A stretch of 64,000 bases of DNA, taken from Actinomadura latina NBRC 106108 (GTDB lineage: Bacteria; Actinomycetota; Actinomycetes; Streptosporangiales; Streptosporangiaceae). The stretch is from assembly GCF_001552195.1 (NCBI RefSeq), contig NZ_BCQS01000016.1, forward strand, positions 1-64,000. The letters are read 5' to 3'. Made by a program: the position numbers and the translations under genes. This document shows positions 63,935 to 64,000 of the stretch, one piece after another; within the stretch, counting starts at the first letter, position 1, and each line of letters begins with the position of its first letter. Under the pieces are notes generated by a model. It made no database searches. It worked only from the letters and a program-made list of their open reading frames with translations, and was not told the DNA's origin.

Positions 63935-64000
63935 GGGACGAGCCTCCGCAGCGCGTCCAGGCAGCGCGCCCGCGTCGGCGCCACGCTGCCGACCGGGATG
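63931..64000 (-). CDS. ECF-type RNA polymerase sigma factor, C-terminal end
   Basis: Only the last 22 codons are inside the window (IPVGSVAPTRARCLDALRRL near the end). They match the typical end of actinobacterial ECF sigma region 4, in which a proline turn and TRxRCLxxLRR close the helix-turn-helix. The stop overlaps the next start (GTGA). The rest lies beyond the edge. Confidence 0.75.
   Translation of the reverse strand, partial: IPVGSVAPTRARCLDALRRLVP

Overview
The window is high-GC actinomycete DNA. A HrdB-type principal sigma factor, whiJ-like XRE/DUF397/ATPase genes, DUF7455, DUF5998 and three-helix-bundle proteins, and many GTG/TTG starts all point to Streptosporangiales, most likely Actinomadura or a close relative. 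That assignment is an inference from gene content, not a measured placement. No rRNA, tRNA, CRISPR array, insertion sequence or phage module was found. Most of the window looks like chromosomal core with accessory islets.

Layout. 1-5.7 kb: a TY-Chap/SseB-like protein with C-terminal 12-residue repeats (cut by the left edge), two actinobacterial hypotheticals, a two-gene molybdopterin oxidoreductase/cytochrome b module and a HhH-GPD repair protein. 6-28 kb: a PAS-GAF-SpoIIE phosphatase, hrdB, yaaA, a GNAT, an ABC-2 exporter pair, parE, a secreted protein, a NarL-type two-component system, a ketosteroid isomerase, a flavoprotein, an SDR, an esterase-like hydrolase, a degraded DUF4259 gene with a long inverted repeat, the DUF397/XRE/ATPase triad, and parC. 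The hrdB...parE...parC order resembles the Streptomyces chromosome (from memory). 28-39.7 kb: an FMN-dependent hydroxy-acid oxidase, a GH13 enzyme, an ABC ATPase with a second two-component system, a methyltransferase, an SDR with its TetR regulator, and a third two-component system with a DUF4097 protein.

39.8-45.2 kb is the most interesting block. Six genes overlapping by 1-4 nt encode the STM4015, STM4014, STM4013, STM4012 and STM4011 families: a leucine-rich-repeat protein plus a shortened paralogue, an ATP-grasp protein, an alkaline-phosphatase-superfamily hydrolase and two radical SAM enzymes. It looks like a dedicated biosynthetic or modification pathway with no product I can name. A convergent pair (a DUF6745 protein and a small hypothetical) follows.

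46.7-64 kb: a 16-bp tandem repeat, a ThrE-type exporter, a RecQ helicase with a phosphoribosyltransferase-like tail, a PPOX protein and a serine hydrolase, a hairpin-rich gene-free stretch ahead of a LysR-like regulator, a PfkB kinase, a GNAT/acyl-CoA-synthetase fusion that appears to lack its ATP-grasp core, a proline-rich ORF, a DUF5998/phosphodiesterase pair, a sulfurtransferase, and an ECF sigma / small protein / TPR-CHAT protease operon cut by the right edge.

Regulation. At least ten genes carry a TANNNT hexamer 6-7 nt before the start codon and no clear Shine-Dalgarno, the signature of leaderless transcription. Three NarL-type two-component pairs lie within about 21 kb. Operons commonly use ATGA/GTGA/TGATG overlaps.
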